From the NCBI GenBank assembly GCA_020629545.1, contig JAHDDC010000011.1, positions 1-64,000 on the forward strand: DNA of 64,000 nt, in the 5' to 3' direction. Each line of letters opens with the position of its first letter. The first letter of the stretch is position 1. The notes below the pieces were generated by a model. It made no database searches. It had not been told where the DNA came from and worked only from the letters and a program-made list of their open reading frames with translations. This document shows positions 8,470 through 17,023 of the stretch, in pieces. Source of the stretch: Hellea sp. Its GTDB lineage: Bacteria > Pseudomonadota > Alphaproteobacteria > Caulobacterales > Maricaulaceae. Made by a program: the position numbers and the translations under genes.

Positions 8470-9198
8470 ATGAAAAGAACCTTACTCCTAACCGGATTTG
8501 CTGCGCTTGCAATATCAATTCCCGCACAGGCCGGTGATAAAACCGCTGCCTTTGACGCCAAGCATAAATCATGCCTTGAACAGATCGCAGTGGATGCGGA
8601 GCTGGCCTATGAAGATGCTATGATCTGGCGCAATGATGGCGGCGGACGCCGCGCGCGCCACTGCGAGGCCATGGCATTATTTGCTTTAGGGCATAAAGAA
8701 GAAGCCGCACACAGGCTGGATCAACTCGGCGCCATGGTCGGGCAGCTATCTCCGAAAATGCGAAAAAATTACTATTTGGAAGCCGCAAATTTCTGGTTGA
8801 TGTCCGAACAAACATCAAAGGCCTATGAATCTGCCACGGCCGGACTCGCGATAGACCGCGAAGATACAGATCTTAGAATTGCCCGCGCCAGAGTGTATGC
8901 GCTTCTGGATCGCTATAAGGACTCTGAAACAGATCTGACATCGGCCTTGGCGTTTGATCGCAATAATCCGGATGCTTTGCGTTATCGGGCGGATGCCCGT
9001 AAGCGGCTTGGGAAGTTGACCCTTGCGAAATCGGACATTGATCGCGCCATGATGTTGGACCCCAAGAGCGTAGAAACTGCTTTGCTGCGCGGCCAAATCA
9101 TTGAAGCGCAAAGGCTGAAACGGCTAGAATTATCCCAGCCGCAAGTTCAAACTGAACCCATGGCTCCAGCTGATACTGAAACCGTCATCAGTGAATAA
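8470..9198 (+). CDS. Secreted/periplasmic TPR-repeat protein
   Basis: 242 residues with a clear Sec signal peptide (MKRTLLLTGFAALAISIPAQA, cleavage after AQA). The mature part holds about four to five tetratricopeptide-like helix pairs, the clearest being residues about 115-205 with AYESATAGLAIDREDTDLRI and LTSALAFDRNNPDALRYRAD. TPR arrays mediate protein-protein contacts; no catalytic motif is seen. The ATG at 8470 is preferred over one 36 bp upstream because it begins the signal peptide. It converges on the GDPD gene, with 2 bp between the stop codons. Confidence 0.75.
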   Translation: MKRTLLLTGFAALAISIPAQAGDKTAAFDAKHKSCLEQIAVDAELAYEDAMIWRNDGGGRRARHCEAMALFALGHKEEAAHRLDQLGAMVGQLSPKMRKNYYLEAANFWLMSEQTSKAYESATAGLAIDREDTDLRIARARVYALLDRYKDSETDLTSALAFDRNNPDALRYRADARKRLGKLTLAKSDIDRAMMLDPKSVETALLRGQIIEAQRLKRLELSQPQVQTEPMAPADTETVISE

Positions 9199-9200
9199 GC

Positions 9201-10181
9201 TTATTTGCATTCATAGTCAGCGCGGGCTTTGACGCCCGTATCTGGAAAATCAAAAAACCCCCCATCAATACCCAGATCAAAATAATGGCGGGCTTCGGCC
9301 AATTTATCAGGAAAACGCGAATCCGGTTGATCGTCTCGAAACGTCCAAGGGTGAACCGCCAGCCCTGCCGCATGGGCATTTTTGATAAAGCCTGACGGTT
9401 TCAAATCATCACCTGATAGCAATTTCTTATACGGTCCAATCCCGTCAGCAAAACTTGCGATTTCGTCAAACGAAAGCTCTGGAAGATCCTCGCTAAGATA
9501 TATCAGCCGGATCGACGTTTTTTGCCGCAGACGCCGCAGATTATCCGTTTCGAACGATTGAATAAAAACCGGATCCTTCGCCGACTTAAACCCGTAGGTG
9601 TTAAGTGAACTTATGAGGGCATCATCAAACGACAAACCCATGGATTCCAGCGCCGATGGATGTTTGGTTTCAGGGTAAACCCCAATTCGGTTTTTGTGTG
9701 TCGATTTATCGACGGCCAGCTTCAGGATTTCGTCAAGAGTTGGAATTTCGTATTGACCGTCAAACTCACGGGAGCGGGACTGCCGTGGCTGCACCGCCCG
9801 TAATGTTTTTATCTCTGCAAGCGTAAAGTCTTCGACAAACCAATCAGCCCCGTCATGTCCATTTTTGACAGTTTTCCGGTCTTCAAACTCAGGATGATCA
9901 GCGACGTTTGTCGTCGTGGAAAGATAGCGATCATGGCGGGCAACCAAATATCCGTCCTTCGTTATGACAAGATCCGGTTCGATATAATCTGCCCCCATGT
10001 CTATGGCCAGTTCATAGCTTTCCAGCGTATGTTCTGGGCGATGTCCACTGGCGCCGCGATGAGCGATAATCAAGGGCGGCTGTCCTGATAAAGTACAATA
10101 GGTGTTTGGCATAATGTCTCTGTCTCCACATCCATTCAGAAATACCGCTGGGCCTAATACGGTTATAATCATACGCTTCAT
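9201..10181 (-). CDS. Glycerophosphodiester phosphodiesterase (GlpQ/UgpQ family), probable lipoprotein
   Basis: Hydrolyses glycerophosphodiesters to glycerol-3-phosphate and an alcohol. The TIM-barrel motif set is present: H41-R42 (AHRGASGHRPE), E68 and D70 (YIEPDL), H83 (ARHD), and YPETKHP later. The N terminus is hydrophobic and ends in FLNGC, a weak lipobox (Asn at -2), so an outer-membrane or periplasmic location is likely. The gene overlaps the upstream MFS gene by 4 bp (ATGA), implying translational coupling; the transporter may export or import a related lipid metabolite. Confidence 0.88.
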   Translation of the reverse strand: MKRMIITVLGPAVFLNGCGDRDIMPNTYCTLSGQPPLIIAHRGASGHRPEHTLESYELAIDMGADYIEPDLVITKDGYLVARHDRYLSTTTNVADHPEFEDRKTVKNGHDGADWFVEDFTLAEIKTLRAVQPRQSRSREFDGQYEIPTLDEILKLAVDKSTHKNRIGVYPETKHPSALESMGLSFDDALISSLNTYGFKSAKDPVFIQSFETDNLRRLRQKTSIRLIYLSEDLPELSFDEIASFADGIGPYKKLLSGDDLKPSGFIKNAHAAGLAVHPWTFRDDQPDSRFPDKLAEARHYFDLGIDGGFFDFPDTGVKARADYECK

Positions 10182-11413
10182 TTAACGTCATCCTGTCGAT
10201 CGAGGAAACGGACTTTGCGAAGTTCCGGGAAAATCACGGCGGATAATGCGGCTATTCCAACGGCCGCAATTCCCCCGCTAACGACTGTAAATATGGCGCC
10301 CCATTTGACAGCCATAAAGCCAGCGCGGGCTTCGCCGAGTTCATTGGATGCACCCAGGAAAATCGAATTCACGGCATTGACCCGGCCGCGGACCTCGTCA
10401 GGGGTCCAAAGCTGTAACAATATCTCTCGGATGACGACACTCACCATATCAAACGCGCCCACAAGCGCGAGCGCCAAAATAGACAACCAGACGATTTGAG
10501 ACGCGCCAAACAAGGCTGTCGCAACGCCAAACAGGGCCACACATATCAATAATACAGCCCCCGCATGGTCTCTCACGGGAAACCGCGTGATCAAGATTGC
10601 CGTGATAATGGCTCCAATGCCAGGCGCGGCCCTGAGCCAACCATTACCGATCTCGCCGATCTGTAAAATATCATGGGCATAAATGGGCAGCATAGCCACC
10701 GCCCCGCCTAGGAGAACTGCAAACAAATCCAACGTAATGGCGCCTAGAACGATTTTTGTCTTCCAAACATAGCGGAACCCTCCCAAAAGTGTTTCTAGAT
10801 TGGTGGGTTCTTTCGAAATTGTCTGCTCTGGTTTGGGAATGGACAGGATGAGCACGGAAGAGATCGCGAATGTAATCGCAGCCGTACCATAGGCTAGCGG
10901 AGATGAAATCGCTTGCAATACGCCGCCGGCCGCCGGCCCGACAATTGATGCCATTTGCCAGGATGACGTCACCCATCCAACCGCATTGGGAAAATCTTCT
11001 TTGGGGACCAGATTGACAGCCAGCGACGCCGAAGCAGGTGAATGAAACGCGCGGGCCACCCCAAAAAACGTCAAAATAGATAAAACCCAAACCGGATGAA
11101 AAGAGTCGGTTACAGCCAGTGTAAAAATTAAAGCGGCACATATACCAAATGCTATAATGGCGGAGGACATGACAAAACGTCGGCCCAGCTTATCAGCCGC
11201 TAATCCTGTAAAAACGACAAGTAAGAGAGAGGGCAGGAACTGCACTAACCCGATCATACCCAGCCAAAGCGGGTCTCGGGTTTGCTCATATATCTGAAAC
11301 CCCACCGCCGTTGAGACAACCTGGATTGAAAATGCTGTTAAAAACCGGGATGTAAAATATCGGCGATAACTTTTATGGCGGAACGCCGCATATTGATCAT
11401 GTGTTGCAGTCAT
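10178..11413 (-). CDS. MFS transporter (EntS/MFS_3-like)
   Basis: 411-residue major facilitator with about 12 membrane segments. The loop-2 signature appears as GLAADKLGRRFVM (about residues 71-83), and AFHSPASASLAVNLVP with the TPDEVRGRVNAVNS loop is typical of the MFS_3 (enterobactin-exporter-like) group. Expected to be a proton-driven exporter in the inner membrane; substrate unknown. It is followed by the coupled GDPD gene. The start ATG lies 12 bp downstream of the preceding small membrane-anchored gene's stop codon. Confidence 0.85.
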   Translation of the reverse strand: MTATHDQYAAFRHKSYRRYFTSRFLTAFSIQVVSTAVGFQIYEQTRDPLWLGMIGLVQFLPSLLLVVFTGLAADKLGRRFVMSSAIIAFGICAALIFTLAVTDSFHPVWVLSILTFFGVARAFHSPASASLAVNLVPKEDFPNAVGWVTSSWQMASIVGPAAGGVLQAISSPLAYGTAAITFAISSVLILSIPKPEQTISKEPTNLETLLGGFRYVWKTKIVLGAITLDLFAVLLGGAVAMLPIYAHDILQIGEIGNGWLRAAPGIGAIITAILITRFPVRDHAGAVLLICVALFGVATALFGASQIVWLSILALALVGAFDMVSVVIREILLQLWTPDEVRGRVNAVNSIFLGASNELGEARAGFMAVKWGAIFTVVSGGIAAVGIAALSAVIFPELRKVRFLDRQDDVK

Positions 11414-11425
11414 AAACCCAAAGAA

Positions 11426-11965
11426 TTACTTTAGAATATTCTTCTTGTCTTGGGATAGGAGCTCAAGCGAAAGACCATGCTTGTCAAGCCAGCCCAAAAC
11501 CGGGCTATCAGTGCTTCCGAGGTCAAACTCAATAATTCGGTGCCGATCGTCATTGAAAGAGGTCAGCGCACAAAATCGGTTCTCCAGCATGCCTTTGGCC
11601 ATCAATTCAGAAAGCTTGGACCGACTGTAATCAACAGGTTCGCCCCCGACTTCCATTGGCTCGCCGCACGTAAGGGCCCATTGTCCCATAATACGGGTTT
11701 CAGCTGTTTTCGTGGTAATGTCTCGTCCAATTTTTTGGGATAAAACCGTATTAAGAGCGTGACCAAGATCACTCTCAACCACTTTTTTCTTAGGTAATGT
11801 CCGTTCAAATTCGGGGCGCGGGCTGGCCGCAGGCGGCAATTTTTTAGTCGCAGATTGAGACGTTGAAACATCAGGCTTGGTCTCTGATGTTCCATCATTT
11901 CTGAGTAGCCAAAGTCCGAGTATTGAAATGACTGCAATGCCCAAGAGTAGCAGGATTTTCTTCAT
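11426..11965 (-). CDS. Hypothetical single-pass membrane-anchored protein
   Basis: Unrecognised protein of 179 residues. It has an N-terminal anchor (KKILLLLGIAVISILGLWLL), a low-complexity Ser/Thr/Pro linker (about 25-55), then a globular region with two cysteines (about 104 and 133) that could form a disulphide in the periplasm. The start at 11965 is preferred because GGGGGCTGAC lies directly upstream; an ATG seven codons earlier lacks a Shine-Dalgarno sequence. It heads the MFS-GDPD run and is divergent from the protease gene, only 38 bp away. Confidence 0.6.
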   Translation of the reverse strand: MKKILLLLGIAVISILGLWLLRNDGTSETKPDVSTSQSATKKLPPAASPRPEFERTLPKKKVVESDLGHALNTVLSQKIGRDITTKTAETRIMGQWALTCGEPMEVGGEPVDYSRSKLSELMAKGMLENRFCALTSFNDDRHRIIEFDLGSTDSPVLGWLDKHGLSLELLSQDKKNILK

Positions 11966-12003
11966 GTCAGCCCCCGTCAGAGTCATTAACTACGGAGCGC
12001 ACA

Positions 12004-13467
12004 ATGACATATACACTCTCAAAAGGCGAAACAAAACTGGAAGGTTATATCAAGACCTTGCTCAGATATCCCGGTAAGTCCCAAAAAGGTTCTAAAGGGA
12101 AGAAAGTAAAACTCATCCAGCAATGGCTGTGTTATCATGGGCTAGAGCTACGCGTTGACAGCGATTTTGGACGTGTCACCGAAACCCGCGTGAAAAATTT
12201 TCAATCCCAAAGCGGGCTGCCTGAAACGGGTATTATTGATGAGGTCACGCACAACGCTTTAACCGCACCATTGCGCCGCGTTTTAACACCGATTGCCGTC
12301 CCGCCCTCAAGTTTTGAAGCTTGCGTCGCCGCCTATGCAAGGCGCCATCTTTTAGAAATTCCGCAAGAAATAAAGGGCACAAATGATGGACCCTGGGTCC
12401 GCCTATATATGGACGGAAATGAAGGCGAGGATTTTGCCTGGTGTGCGGGCTTTGTGAAGTTTTTGATGAATCAAGCGGCTGAGTCACTCAATATGACTAT
12501 GCCTGTCAAAGGGCATTGGGGATGTGATCAATTTGTCGATCAGGCCAAAGAGGCTGGAATTTTTGTAGAGGGGCGCGGTATTGATAAAAGCAAAATCGTT
12601 CCTGGTTCCCTGTTTGTAGCGCTCAAAGAGCCCGGCGATTATGGTCATATTGGCGTCGTTACCTTTGCTGGTAGCGACTATTTCGAGACGATTGAAGGCA
12701 ATACTAATCTGGATCAAAGCTATCATGGGGTCAAAGTATGTGCGCAGCTTAGAAGCTATGGCGACACTTATGATTTCATCGTGTTTGATCCCGATGCAGC
12801 CCACGTCAACAATATTATCCCAACCCGTACCGAGCTTGTCGCGAATAAACCGGATGTGGATGTCCGCCGTTATTTTTACGAAGGACTGACACCAAATCCA
12901 CTAGCTCCAGAATTGCTTCAGGAAGGCTATAGTTATGGATCTCTATTTGCCCATTGGGGCGGCTGGATTACGGCCGGGCATGTTATTTTTGATTCAAACT
13001 ATAACCCGCCGCCTTTCGCAGGAGGGTCGCTGGAATATCGACCGGGTCAACTTGATGCGGCGCTTGTGGGCTGTACTGTTCCTGACAGCCCTCCAAGTGA
13101 GATAAAAGAGCAAGACCCAATCATCGTATGTGGTTTTCCGGCAGGAAGCTCTGTAGCTTCCATACGATCAGGGCGCGCCTATCTCTACCGAAGCCCAGAG
13201 GAGGTTTCAGGAAAGAAATATGGACGCTGGTCTGTCGTGGTCGATGAACCGCACGAACCTGTTGTACCGGGCATGAGCGGCGGTGTTGCCGTCAATGGCG
13301 ATACCGGCGAAATCGTTGGAATAATCACCCATGCCAATTCACCTGGCAATTACGAATTTGGTAATCCGAACCCGGACCCCGAAGATGAGCATTCCCTGGA
13401 TATCGTCGGCCTTTATGAGCTTTGGCACGCTGTCAAAGGCCTTGAGCTTGACGCCCCAAGGGTTTGA
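12004..13467 (+). CDS. Peptidoglycan-binding / CHAP-like amidase / trypsin-like protease triple fusion
   Basis: 487 residues with three recognisable parts. Residues about 26-88 are a PG_binding_1 domain (KGKKVKLIQQWLCYHGL, DSDFGRVTETRVKNFQ). Residues about 103-265 resemble a CHAP/NlpC-P60 cysteine peptidase or amidase: C147 in FAWCAGFVKF, H215 in YGHIGVV and the acidic or Asn site in IEGNTN (230-235). Residues about 285-485 form a chymotrypsin-fold serine protease with H326 (TAGHVI), D351 (LDAALV) and S425 (PGMSGGVAV). All three catalytic triad positions are present. There is no Sec signal peptide, so the protein is cytosolic unless exported by another route. The next gene encodes a membrane/coiled-coil protein 10 bp downstream. 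Individual domains are familiar; the combination is not one I know. Confidence 0.75.
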   Translation: MTYTLSKGETKLEGYIKTLLRYPGKSQKGSKGKKVKLIQQWLCYHGLELRVDSDFGRVTETRVKNFQSQSGLPETGIIDEVTHNALTAPLRRVLTPIAVPPSSFEACVAAYARRHLLEIPQEIKGTNDGPWVRLYMDGNEGEDFAWCAGFVKFLMNQAAESLNMTMPVKGHWGCDQFVDQAKEAGIFVEGRGIDKSKIVPGSLFVALKEPGDYGHIGVVTFAGSDYFETIEGNTNLDQSYHGVKVCAQLRSYGDTYDFIVFDPDAAHVNNIIPTRTELVANKPDVDVRRYFYEGLTPNPLAPELLQEGYSYGSLFAHWGGWITAGHVIFDSNYNPPPFAGGSLEYRPGQLDAALVGCTVPDSPPSEIKEQDPIIVCGFPAGSSVASIRSGRAYLYRSPEEVSGKKYGRWSVVVDEPHEPVVPGMSGGVAVNGDTGEIVGIITHANSPGNYEFGNPNPDPEDEHSLDIVGLYELWHAVKGLELDAPRV

Positions 13468-13477
13468 GGAGACTGAC

Positions 13478-14113
13478 ATGACAAAACGATGGATTGGAAT
13501 ATTAGTAATTCTTGTAATCGGCTTCACGGTTCCCATGTTTTATAAGGGCGATTTTTCCGCCCCGCTTAATCTTCATGACATATCGTTTAAACAAACGATA
13601 AACCTCTTGGCCCAACTCGTATTTTATGCGCTGATAATTGAACGCATAACGGAAGTTTATGTCGACTCGGTCTTCTCGTCTCAAAAGGCAGAAATAAAAG
13701 CCATTTACATTAACGAACTGGAAGATCTGGAACGGGAAAAAGAGCGCCTCACGGAACTGGATGCCCAAATGTCAGTTACCCTATTTAAGAAGCAACAAAA
13801 GCGTGTTCAATCAGCGCTTGAAAATCTTGATAACAAAAAGGATGATGAGAAAATAAATATACGATGGCTGAATTTAACAAACACGATCCGTGAACACGCC
13901 ATAATATTTAGTTTGGTTTGCGGAGTACTCCTTAGTCTTGTCGGGATAAACATGCTCAGTTCCCTGACGACTGCAGAGATCGCAAGCGATAGCCTTCAGG
14001 CAAGCTTGAGAACAAGCGTTGACGTCATCATGACGGGATTGCTTTTGGCTGGCGGGGCTGCCGGAATTCACCCAATCATTAATAAGCTCAAAAGCTTTGC
14101 TGAACCCGCCTAA
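13478..14113 (+). CDS. Membrane protein with central coiled coil, partner of the protease fusion
   Basis: 211 residues, not recognised. Predicted layout: membrane segments at about 5-21 and 42-58, a Glu/Lys-rich coiled coil from about 66 to 125 (ELEDLEREKERLTELDAQ), then segments at about 139-160 and 183-200. The ATG at 13478 is chosen because GAGGA lies 7 bp upstream and it begins just after the upstream stop codon at 13467, so the two genes are almost certainly one operon. The last 3 bp overlap the convergent Lrp gene. It may anchor the protease fusion at the membrane or be its substrate; both are inference. Confidence 0.7.
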   Translation: MTKRWIGILVILVIGFTVPMFYKGDFSAPLNLHDISFKQTINLLAQLVFYALIIERITEVYVDSVFSSQKAEIKAIYINELEDLEREKERLTELDAQMSVTLFKKQQKRVQSALENLDNKKDDEKINIRWLNLTNTIREHAIIFSLVCGVLLSLVGINMLSSLTTAEIASDSLQASLRTSVDVIMTGLLLAGGAAGIHPIINKLKSFAEPA

Positions 14114-14565
14114 CTCGCCGGGAACACATAGGACTGTTTGACTTTGCCAAAAGCTACGCTGGAGTCAATCGATGCAATGGCCTCGATGCGCTGCATGCGC
14201 GTGCGGATCAGGTTCTCATAATGCTCAAGATCCCGGACGATAACGCGCATGAGATAATCAGCATCTCCGGTAATGAGAAAGCAGTCCTGAATTTCATCAA
14301 TTAACTGAACCTGCTTTTCAAATGTCTTTATGTCGTCCTCTGCATGGGTCCCAAGCTTAACCCGCAAAAAAACGGTCACAGGCAATCCATATAGTTTTTC
14401 GTCAATCAAAGCCGTATATCCTTTGATTAAACCACTTGCTTCCAACGCCTTAAGGCGCTTGAGACAAGGTGATGGCGACAGGCCGATGCGATCGGATAAC
14501 GCCTGATTAGATAAACGCCCATTACGCTGTAATTCTTTGATTATATTACGATCTATATCGTCCAT
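14110..14565 (-). CDS. Lrp/AsnC family transcriptional regulator
   Basis: 151 residues. The N-terminal HTH is DDIDRNIIKELQRNGRLSNQ with recognition region LSDRIGLSPSPCLKRLKALE, followed by the RAM/AsnC ligand domain (VTVFLRVKLGTH, LITGDADYLMRVIV). It binds DNA in response to an amino acid or related ligand. ATG at 14565 is preferred over a TTG nine codons upstream. It is divergent from the VOC gene, with 126 bp between, and may control it. Confidence 0.9.
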   Translation of the reverse strand: MDDIDRNIIKELQRNGRLSNQALSDRIGLSPSPCLKRLKALEASGLIKGYTALIDEKLYGLPVTVFLRVKLGTHAEDDIKTFEKQVQLIDEIQDCFLITGDADYLMRVIVRDLEHYENLIRTRMQRIEAIASIDSSVAFGKVKQSYVFPAS

Positions 14566-14691
14566 ACGCAATTTTGCAGCAGAAAATGCCAAAATTCAAT
14601 GAAAAACTCATGATTTCGAAATTTTCCACTGACCAATTTGTCTTACATATACTAGGAAATACTCATATTTTTTAGTCACGAGGAAGAATTG

Positions 14692-15114
14692 ATGAGCAGT
14701 TCCATACTTCACTTGGCCATTCCAGCCGGCGATCTTAAAACAACCGTCAAATTTTATACTGATATCCTAGGCTGTACGCTGGGCAATAGCGAAGAGGGTC
14801 GCTGGGTCGATGTAAATTTCTGGGGAAATGAATTGACCTTACATCAAAGCGAAGAGCAGCTTCCTAATGTCAGACATGATGTTGATATGGGCGCCGTCAA
14901 AGTTCCGCATTTTGGCATTCATTTGACACAAGAACAGTTTGATGGCGTCAAGGATCGCATTGCCGAAGCCGGCCTTGAATATATTGACGAGCCCTATCGC
15001 CGTTTCAAGGGCGACAAATACGAACAGGAAACATTTTTCATTGGCGATCCAAATAATAATATTCTCGAGATCAAAACCATGAAGAATCCCGAAGTTCTCT
15101 GGCCAAGCACCTGA
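14692..15114 (+). CDS. VOC-superfamily (glyoxalase/extradiol dioxygenase-like) protein
   Basis: 140 residues forming the paired beta-alpha-beta-beta-beta vicinal oxygen chelate fold. Likely metal ligands are H7 (ILHLAIPA), a His in VPHFGIHL and Glu in NILEIKT. The FYTDILGC segment after the first strand is a classic VOC motif. Reaction unknown; family members isomerise or oxygenate small metabolites. The ATG at 14692 has GAGGAAG upstream. Probably the target of the divergent Lrp regulator. Confidence 0.85.
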   Translation: MSSSILHLAIPAGDLKTTVKFYTDILGCTLGNSEEGRWVDVNFWGNELTLHQSEEQLPNVRHDVDMGAVKVPHFGIHLTQEQFDGVKDRIAEAGLEYIDEPYRRFKGDKYEQETFFIGDPNNNILEIKTMKNPEVLWPST

Positions 15115-15181
15115 GGTAAACAAGACGCTGCTGCAAGAAATTTGAGATTGCAGAATTTGGCAGGCTTGAATAAAATAAGCC

Positions 15182-15964
15182 ATGCCTAAAACCATATTGA
15201 TAACAGGCTCCAGTGACGGAATAGGCCTGGAAGCTGCCAAATTACTTGCATCCAAAGGACATAATGTTCTGTTGCATGGCCGTAGCTCCGCTAAACTGGA
15301 CGCGGCCACAAAAACCTATTCCGAATTATCGGCGTGCCGCAGCTATATCGCGGACCTATCAGATCTTGGCGCAGTGAAACAGATGGCTGCTGATATCAAA
15401 AAAGATCAAAACGCCTTGGATGTGCTGATAAATAATGCTGGCGTTTTTCATACGCCCAATCCAAGAACGGCCAGCGGTCAGGATATACGCTTTGTTGTGA
15501 ATACCTTAGCCCCTTATGTCCTGACGCAATCTTTATTGCCTATCATGAATGAATCCGGCCGAATTTTAAACCTGTCGTCTGCCGCGCAAGCTTCAATCCG
15601 TGAAGATGCCATTATGGGAAAGACTGAACTTTCTCCGGGTAGCGCCTATGCTCAAAGCAAACTCGCCATCACTATGTGGTCACGCTACCTCGCAGAGGAT
15701 TTGGGCGCTGGACCAATTTTTATCGCGATTAACCCCGGATCTTTTTTAGGCACGAAAATGGTCAAAGAAGGCTATGGGATGGAAGGCAAAGACATTGGGA
15801 TTGGCGCTGATATTCTGGTTCGCGCAGCCCTAGACCCTGAATTTAATGATAGATCCGGTCAGTATTTCGATAATGACAGCGGCCACTTCGCGCTGCCGCA
15901 CGAAGACGCTATGGATGATGAGAAAACACGAACAGTAATGAGCTGGATAAAAGCCCTTATCTAA
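15182..15964 (+). CDS. SDR-family oxidoreductase
   Basis: Classical short-chain dehydrogenase/reductase, 260 residues. The cofactor motif TGSSDGIG (8-15) and NNAG are visible, the active-site Ser is in LNLSSAAQ and the Tyr/Lys pair in YAQSK. The arginine in LLHGRSSAK suggests NADP(H) preference. Substrate unknown. It sits 67 bp after the VOC gene and overlaps the convergent DUF1295 gene by 4 bp. Confidence 0.88.
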   Translation: MPKTILITGSSDGIGLEAAKLLASKGHNVLLHGRSSAKLDAATKTYSELSACRSYIADLSDLGAVKQMAADIKKDQNALDVLINNAGVFHTPNPRTASGQDIRFVVNTLAPYVLTQSLLPIMNESGRILNLSSAAQASIREDAIMGKTELSPGSAYAQSKLAITMWSRYLAEDLGAGPIFIAINPGSFLGTKMVKEGYGMEGKDIGIGADILVRAALDPEFNDRSGQYFDNDSGHFALPHEDAMDDEKTRTVMSWIKALI

Positions 15965-16827
15965 GAAAGCCTGGGAATGAGTTTCGGAGTTCTTTCCCGG
16001 TAAGCCAGATATTCAGGGTCATCGCCCCATTTTTTGAGTCCCGCCTTTTGAAGCATGGGAATACCGCTGACACGTGTCAGAAGAAAGATCACAAATAAAG
16101 GCGAGATGAGCGTAAGCCAGCCCCATCCCGACAAAACCGGAATTGCCATAACCGCAATTCCGCTCCAGAGAAAAATCTCGCCAAAATAATTAGGATGTTG
16201 CGATCGCGACCAGAGCCCAGACGTAATGAATTTGTCCTTATTATCTGGGTTCGATCTGAATTTAGATTTCTGATTATCTGCCGTAACTTCAATGCCAAAA
16301 CCTATGACCCACATTATAAGGCCAATGGTTGCGAAAATATCCCAGGGAGCTTGATCATGAGACGTAACGATCGCCAGGGCACAGGCACTGGTCAGGACAA
16401 CCCAGGTCCCTTGTAAAGTCCACGTCAACAAGAAGCGCAAAGGATTGACCTTTATTTGCTCAAAGCGCTTGTCGTGTTTGTCCCGTCTGATCCGGGCAAA
16501 CAGGAAGCTCCCCAGACGCAATGCCCAAATCGCGACAAGACCTGCCACAACCATGGCCCTCAAAGACAGTGGCTGTGATAAGACGGCAGCAAGGGCAAAA
16601 GTGGAAAGATAGGTCAAAGAACCTGTGAGATCATAATATTTTTCTGTTTTGAAAATCGCCGCTGGAATGAAAGCAAGCCAGTTCAGCGTAAATGCCCACA
16701 ACCCGCAAACAAAGAATACCGACATGGTGCTATAGTAATGTCCGTTTTGGCCCGCAAGATAGGCTATACCCAGCCCAAGAGCCGTAAAAAATGCTATGGC
16801 AAGAGTAAGTTTAGCTTTTGATGTCAT
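15961..16827 (-). CDS. DUF1295 (steroid 5-alpha-reductase-like) membrane protein
   Basis: 288-residue multi-pass membrane protein of the DUF1295 group, in the isoprenylcysteine methyltransferase/steroid-5-alpha-reductase superfamily. The C-terminal block FITSGLWSRSQHPNYFGEIF is the family hallmark (SxHPNYxGE) and probably binds the NADPH or methyl donor. About eight hydrophobic segments precede and follow it. The ATG at 16827 is preferred to a start six codons upstream. Function in this organism unknown. Confidence 0.85.
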   Translation of the reverse strand: MTSKAKLTLAIAFFTALGLGIAYLAGQNGHYYSTMSVFFVCGLWAFTLNWLAFIPAAIFKTEKYYDLTGSLTYLSTFALAAVLSQPLSLRAMVVAGLVAIWALRLGSFLFARIRRDKHDKRFEQIKVNPLRFLLTWTLQGTWVVLTSACALAIVTSHDQAPWDIFATIGLIMWVIGFGIEVTADNQKSKFRSNPDNKDKFITSGLWSRSQHPNYFGEIFLWSGIAVMAIPVLSGWGWLTLISPLFVIFLLTRVSGIPMLQKAGLKKWGDDPEYLAYRERTPKLIPRLS

Positions 16828-17023
16828 AATATTTCCGTAAGCCAATTTCTCGGCGTCGATTTATTCATACCACATATACGGCGCAAATGCCCGTTTGGTT
16901 TTATTGAACTTGAAATTTCATAGTTAATAGGCGCCTTCTCAACACGAATATTTAAGACTTGCCCCCTATAAGCGCCCGATAAGCCGAAAAATCGGCAAGG
17001 TGTTAGGTAAAAGGTGGGGGCTT

